Below, in pieces: positions 21,433 to 24,423 of a DNA stretch of 24,423 nucleotides; the stretch's first letter is position 1; each line of letters begins with the position of its first letter. The position numbers were made by a program, and so were the translations under genes. Below the pieces are notes generated by a model that worked only from the letters and a program-made list of their open reading frames with translations, searched no databases and was not told where the DNA came from. Source of the DNA: JASFBA01 sp036172265 (GTDB lineage Bacteria; Chloroflexota; Chloroflexia; DTKN01); contig JASFBA010000050.1 of NCBI GenBank assembly GCA_036172265.1, positions 1 to 24,423 on the forward strand. Reading direction: 5' to 3'.

Positions 21433-21461
21433 ATTATACTCCATTTTAGCCCTTTGTGCAA
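21433..21461 (-). promoter_or_regulatory. Promoter of XRE-cupin / membrane protein / receiver operon
   Basis: TTGCAC (21456-21461) and TATAAT (21433-21438) on the minus strand are 17 bases apart. The surrounding stretch is AT-rich compared with the window. Confidence 0.82.
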
Positions 21462-21509
21462 CTTCGGAAATGCCCTACCAACCGAAACTCGCCCCGAAAC
21501 GAGGACGTG

Positions 21510-21538
21510 TTGCATGCCCGGGTCAAATTGGCTATAAT
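21510..21538 (+). promoter_or_regulatory. Promoter of the Cys-rich protein gene
   Basis: TTGCAT (21510-21515) and TATAAT (21533-21538) are 17 bases apart. The ATG follows 30 bases after the -10. Confidence 0.82.
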
Positions 21539-21568
21539 GCGCTTGCGAAGAAACTCCTGGAGGAAGCC

Positions 21569-21769
21569 ATGGAATGTCTACATTATGAGGAAAACCGGCG
21601 TACCTGTAACTGCACCTATGAACCGTGTGAGCGTAAGGGGTACTGCTGCCAGTGCCTGGCCTATCACCGCCGTATGGGAGAACTGCCGGCCTGCTACTTT
21701 CCTGCCGAGGTAGAGCGAACCTATGATCGCTCGATCGCCCGCTTTATCCAGGTCCGGCAACGCCGCTAA
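21569..21769 (+). CDS. Cys-rich small protein, DUF6485-like
   Basis: The 66-residue product starts at ATG 21569 after a GGAGGAAG site. It holds eight Cys, mostly in CNCTYEPCERKGYCCQC, followed by YHRRMGELPACYFP and a TYDRSIARF helix. From memory this pattern matches small proteins labelled DUF6485 in anaerobes and Chloroflexota. The Cys spacing suggests metal (zinc or iron-sulfur) binding; no function is known. It has its own promoter, divergent from the XRE operon, and a short hairpin at its stop codon. Confidence 0.85.
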   Translation: MECLHYEENRRTCNCTYEPCERKGYCCQCLAYHRRMGELPACYFPAEVERTYDRSIARFIQVRQRR

Positions 21770-21780
21770 ATCGTTAGCGG
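21763..21780 (+). terminator. Hairpin at the stop codon of the Cys-rich gene
   Basis: CCGCTAA (21763-21769) and TTAGCGG (21774-21780) form a perfect 7-bp stem with a 4-base loop and include the TAA stop. No T-tract follows, so it may protect the mRNA 3' end rather than terminate. Confidence 0.4.
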
Positions 21781-21928
21781 GTTCGCACGTCGTCCAGTTG
21801 GCACGTTCGATCTTCGGGAGGAACGGCAAAGCGAAATTCCAGGTTGCCCCTGAAGCCGGGATGTAGGTGTGCCCATCGTGCAAGAAGCCGGTTTTCGAAA
21901 AGGGGCCCGGTGTACGAGAGGAGGAACG

Positions 21929-23857
21929 ATGGCCGGCCGAAGATTTACCCTGGGAATGTTGATCCTGGCCGTTATTCTAGGCGGTTGTCAACTGGCCGCT
22001 CCCCCGGTCCGCAAGACACCTGCGCCGCCGACTCCCACGCCCCTTCCCACCGTCCCGACGGCCACTCCCCTTCCCTGGCCGGAGAGGCGACTCCTCTTTT
22101 CCCACCTGGGCAAGGTCTGGCTAGCCGAGGGGGCTCCGCCCTATGCCGTCACCTACGGGGAATCGCCGGCCCTCTCCCCCGATGGAGAGCGCATCGCCTA
22201 CCTCCTGCCTCTAACGGAGACGGCCCCAACGCGCCTGGTTTACGTCCTTAGCCTCGCCGACGGCAATATCTCCCTGGTGAGCGGCCCGCCGGCCGCCTAT
22301 AACCCGCCCGCCTGGTCGCCCGACGGCCAGGCCCTGGCCTATACCTACGACTCCGTCCTGGTGGTCACCGACCCGGCCGGCACCCTCCAGCGGGCACTCT
22401 GTACCGATGTGGGGGCCGTAGGCGAAGGCCCTATCGTCCCGGCCTGGTCGTCCGACGGCCAGACGCTGGTCTGCCCTCTGACGCGGCTGGGAACTCCGGA
22501 ACTCTTTGCCATCCGGGTGGCCGATGGATCCGGCGTGCAACTTTCCTATACCGGCGGCTATTCCGCCTCGCTTCCCTTCCTTGTCCTGCCCCGCGGTACA
22601 GCAATGGCCGCTCAAGATTCTCTGATTTACGTCAATATCAGAGATGGCGGGACGCTCTGGGCGGCTCCGCTTGATGGGAGCGGGCGGCAGCGAGTGCTGG
22701 TTACGCTGGACCATGTGCTAGGCTTTCTGCGCCTTTCCCCTGACGGGAAACGGCTGGCCGGCCTGCGCCGGCCACCTGGAACATCGGACTACGAACTCTG
22801 GGTGGCCGATCTCCCTTCCGGGCAAATCCAGAAGGGGGAGATTCTCTCGGACCTGCCGGAGCAGGTGCAATGGGATGCCGATGGCCGGACTCTCTACTGG
22901 GTCTCGGCTGGCGGGCTGTACGGCTATGCTTGGGCAACCGGTGAGACCTATCATCTCCCCCTGCCGGCTCCCACCCCTACCCCTTCCCCTACCCCTTTGC
23001 AGGTGGAATATCCCCTGATCTATTACTCCCAGGGGACTTTTTTCCGCACCCGGGCCTACGCCGAACCGGAGCACTATAAGGACCTGCCCACCCGCCTGGC
23101 TTCGGCCTCGGGCTTTAGCCTCTACCGGGGCATGGTGGCCTTTACTCTGGGGCCGGATCTCTACCTCCTGCGGCTGGAGGGAGGCAGCCCTCGGCGCATC
23201 TACTCTTTCCAGCAGGAGGGGCTGGTGCGGCTGGCCGTAGCCTGGTCGCTTCAGGGCAACGCCCTCCTCTACACGGCCGTCTATGAGCAGGAGGATACCC
23301 CCTTCGGCCGGCGAATTGATGTGGGCACCCTTTACCTGAGGCCTTATACCCTGGAACTGCTGGACGTCCACCGCATCACCTCTCTCCTCGACCGCAGCCT
23401 GGCTCTGCCGCTCCTCTACGATGAGGAACGACGGGAAGCCGTAATCATCCCCTACAGCGGCAGCGCCCTGTTCACCCGTCTGGAGGTCTACAGTGCCACC
23501 GGCGAGGTCCGGGAGTTCCTGGCGGTGGAGGGCTACGGAACGGCTGCCCTTTCCCCCGACCGCCGGCAGGCCGTCGCCACCGGCTACGATGAGGAGAGCG
23601 GCCGCTATCTCTTACGCTTCTACGACCTGGCCGGTGGGACACCCCCCCGTACCCTGGTTCTGCCGCCGGGGACGTCCGTGCAGGAGCCGCTATCCTGGTC
23701 GGGGGACGGGCGCTACCTGGCGCTCGTCCTGCTGGTCAGGGAAGGAGACCTCCTGAAGCCCCAGGGCCTCTGGGTGGTGCAGGTGGCTACGTTAGGATCC
23801 TTCCAGGTGGCTCCACTAAGCGGGCCGGCCTTCCTGGTGGGTTGGGGGGAGCCATAG
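21929..23857 (+). CDS. Large TolB-like propeller lipoprotein with Pro/Thr linkers
   Basis: The 642-residue product starts at ATG 21929 after a GAGGAGGAA site; the frame extends upstream without a better start. The signal peptide ends in lipobox LGGC. A Pro/Thr linker (~28-50) spaces the body from the membrane. A first propeller follows with repeats ALSPDGERIAYL, AWSPDGQALAY, AWSSDGQTLV and RLSPDGKRLAGL. A second PT linker (PAPTPTPSPTP, ~350-360) separates a second propeller with ALSPDRRQAVATGY and SWSGDGRYLALV. It should be exposed on the cell surface, perhaps as a binding scaffold. It is a separate and larger relative of the lipoprotein at the window's left end. The 159-base gap upstream has no clear promoter. 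Confidence 0.82.
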   Translation: MAGRRFTLGMLILAVILGGCQLAAPPVRKTPAPPTPTPLPTVPTATPLPWPERRLLFSHLGKVWLAEGAPPYAVTYGESPALSPDGERIAYLLPLTETAPTRLVYVLSLADGNISLVSGPPAAYNPPAWSPDGQALAYTYDSVLVVTDPAGTLQRALCTDVGAVGEGPIVPAWSSDGQTLVCPLTRLGTPELFAIRVADGSGVQLSYTGGYSASLPFLVLPRGTAMAAQDSLIYVNIRDGGTLWAAPLDGSGRQRVLVTLDHVLGFLRLSPDGKRLAGLRRPPGTSDYELWVADLPSGQIQKGEILSDLPEQVQWDADGRTLYWVSAGGLYGYAWATGETYHLPLPAPTPTPSPTPLQVEYPLIYYSQGTFFRTRAYAEPEHYKDLPTRLASASGFSLYRGMVAFTLGPDLYLLRLEGGSPRRIYSFQQEGLVRLAVAWSLQGNALLYTAVYEQEDTPFGRRIDVGTLYLRPYTLELLDVHRITSLLDRSLALPLLYDEERREAVIIPYSGSALFTRLEVYSATGEVREFLAVEGYGTAALSPDRRQAVATGYDEESGRYLLRFYDLAGGTPPRTLVLPPGTSVQEPLSWSGDGRYLALVLLVREGDLLKPQGLWVVQVATLGSFQVAPLSGPAFLVGWGEP

Positions 23858-23875
23858 CCCGCCCGTACGTGGAAG

Positions 23876-23916
23876 GTCCGGGCTTGGATGCCAAGCCCGG
23901 ACGTTCCGCGTCCGGG
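23876..23916 (+). terminator. Two overlapping strong hairpins after the TolB-like gene
   Basis: A perfect 12-bp stem pairs 23876-23887 (GTCCGGGCTTGG) with 23891-23902 around a 3-base loop. A second perfect 8-bp stem (CCCGGACG, 23896-23903, with CGTCCGGG, 23909-23916) shares its left arm, so only one forms at a time. They lie 19 bases after the stop. No T-tract is present; a 3'-end or attenuator role is possible. Confidence 0.55.
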
Positions 23917-23949
23917 CGGGATAGGCCGGCCTCGCTTCCGGCCGGCGGG
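23894..23949 (+). repeat. Palindromic intergenic repeat, copy B
   Basis: It matches the reverse complement of 1840-1895 over 56 bases with one mismatch. Copy B also continues into the longer direct repeat that begins at 23920. Confidence 0.8.
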
Positions 23950-24025
23950 ATGGGCCGCTTGGCCCAAGGCGTGTCCCGAAACGCCGGCCGGCCTTTTCGC
24001 AGAGGGCCGGCCGCCGGCCGGCCCC
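23920..24025 (+). repeat. 106-bp direct repeat, first unit
   Basis: It aligns without gaps to 24271-24376, offset 351 bases, with about five mismatches. It starts at GATAGGCCGGCC and ends in a cluster of GGCCGGCC words. Confidence 0.8.
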
Positions 24026-24270
24026 TACTCGCCCCCTGCACCCCCGTCGGGGGGCAGGGCATGCCCCCCGAAGCCCCCCTGCAGAAAGGCGCTGCCGCCG
24101 GCGGCAAAGTGTCCCTGGGGCCCGGCCGAACCCGGTGGGCATCCGTCCTTATCCCCGTTCCTGGGCAGGCGAGGCCCCGGCCGGGCCGAGGGTTCCCCCG
24201 GGGGGTGAGGGCTTCGGCCGGCGGGGCGGGCCGCTCGGTGGAGGCCGTCCTGCCAAATCCCCCCTGGGGG

Positions 24271-24376
24271 GATAGGCCGGCCTCGCTCCCGGCCGGCGGG
24301 CCGGGCCGCTCGGCCCAAGGCGTGTCCCGAAGCGCCGGCCGGCCTTTTCGCAGAGGGCCGGCCGCCGGCCGGCCCC
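24271..24376 (+). repeat. 106-bp direct repeat, second unit (copy C)
   Basis: Second unit of the 351-base-offset direct repeat. Its first 30 bases match copies A and B, but the CCCGGACG hairpin part is replaced by a run of C and G. Confidence 0.8.
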
Positions 24377-24380
24377 CTGC

Positions 24381-24423
24381 ATGACCGAGGGCGAATTCCA
24401 GTTGCTGCGGATCTTTCTTGAGC
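24381..24423 (+). CDS. Possible start of a truncated gene at the window edge
   Basis: An ATG at 24381 opens a frame (MTEGEFQLLRIFLE) that runs to the window end. The change from repeat to ordinary-looking sequence supports a real gene, but no ribosome site precedes it and only 14 codons are visible. No family can be assigned. Confidence 0.25.
   Translation, partial: MTEGEFQLLRIFLE

Larger units (their letters stand above)
23858..24380. other. Gene-free, extremely GC-rich repeat block
   Basis: About 520 bases with dense GGCCGGCC and CCGCCGG words, several hairpins and a direct repeat. Long open frames on both strands are artefacts of the GC content: they lack ribosome sites and have low-complexity Gly/Arg/Pro/Ala products. 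A 17-base palindrome of C and G runs lies at 24257-24273. Confidence 0.65.

Noticed and set aside
23842..24384. A 180-codon frame through the terminal repeat block
   Set aside because: It is made of repeated Gly/Arg/Pro/Ala segments produced by palindromic DNA, and similar frames exist on the other strand.
1..24423. CRISPR arrays, insertion sequences, rRNA genes, replication origin
   Set aside because: No regularly spaced repeats, transposase motifs, rRNA-like sequence or DnaA-box cluster was seen.

Overview
The window reads as chromosomal DNA from a GC-rich bacterium. The most likely source is a Chloroflexota lineage (Anaerolineae or Thermoflexia-like, probably thermophilic). That placement is inferred from several features: a LexA operator of the GAAC-N4-GTTC type, a PIN/TRAM (YacL-type) gene in front of an IspD-IspF fusion, an archaeal-looking GTP-dependent PEP carboxykinase, PT-linker lipoproteins with TolB-like propellers, an AcsE-like pterin methyltransferase and many GGCCGG/CCGGCC words. 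No marker gene fixes the taxonomy.

Layout. (a) 1-1686 is the 3' end of an RHS protein whose C-terminal tip is a SleB-like cell-wall hydrolase. It overlaps (ATGA) a small TolB-like propeller lipoprotein. This block is visibly poorer in GC and has no GGCCGG words, so it looks acquired. (b) 1687-2191 holds a GC-rich palindromic repeat (copy A) and then a promoter. (c) 2192-3525 carries rsfS, which seems to start at AUC, and a long-chain polyprenyl diphosphate synthase. (d) 8832 down to 3534 (minus strand) is one tight five-gene transcription unit: DegS/NarL-type histidine kinase, NarL-type response regulator, AcsE-like methyltransferase, a GAF sensor kinase whose phospho-acceptor His is Arg, and a hydrogenase-maturation-protease-like protein with a duplicated Cys-containing C-terminal module. 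(e) A tRNA-Thr(CGU) diverges from that operon. It is followed by a hairpin-rich leader and pckG. (f) On the minus strand lie an M50 site-2-type protease, lexA, and a radical-SAM/helix-hairpin-helix protein. A LexA box sits inside the lexA promoter spacer and another just downstream of the -10 of the radical-SAM gene. (g) On the plus strand, a secreted permuted-papain hydrolase is followed by a terminator and a propeller lipoprotein. The operon yacL-ispDF-cobB comes next. (h) On the minus strand is an operon of an XRE-cupin regulator, a small membrane protein and a stand-alone receiver; its last gene overlaps the end of cobB. (i) A Cys-rich DUF6485-like protein, a large TolB-like lipoprotein, and a block of palindromic repeats (copies B and C) run to the window end.

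How the parts fit. ispDF (MEP pathway) and the polyprenyl synthase both serve isoprenoid synthesis. LexA and the radical-SAM/HhH protein form a small SOS module. The five-gene minus operon links two-component sensing to one-carbon (methyl-H4folate) chemistry and probably to hydrogenase or redox maturation; it is the best candidate here for an uncharacterised system. Seven promoters with an exact 17-bp spacer are listed.
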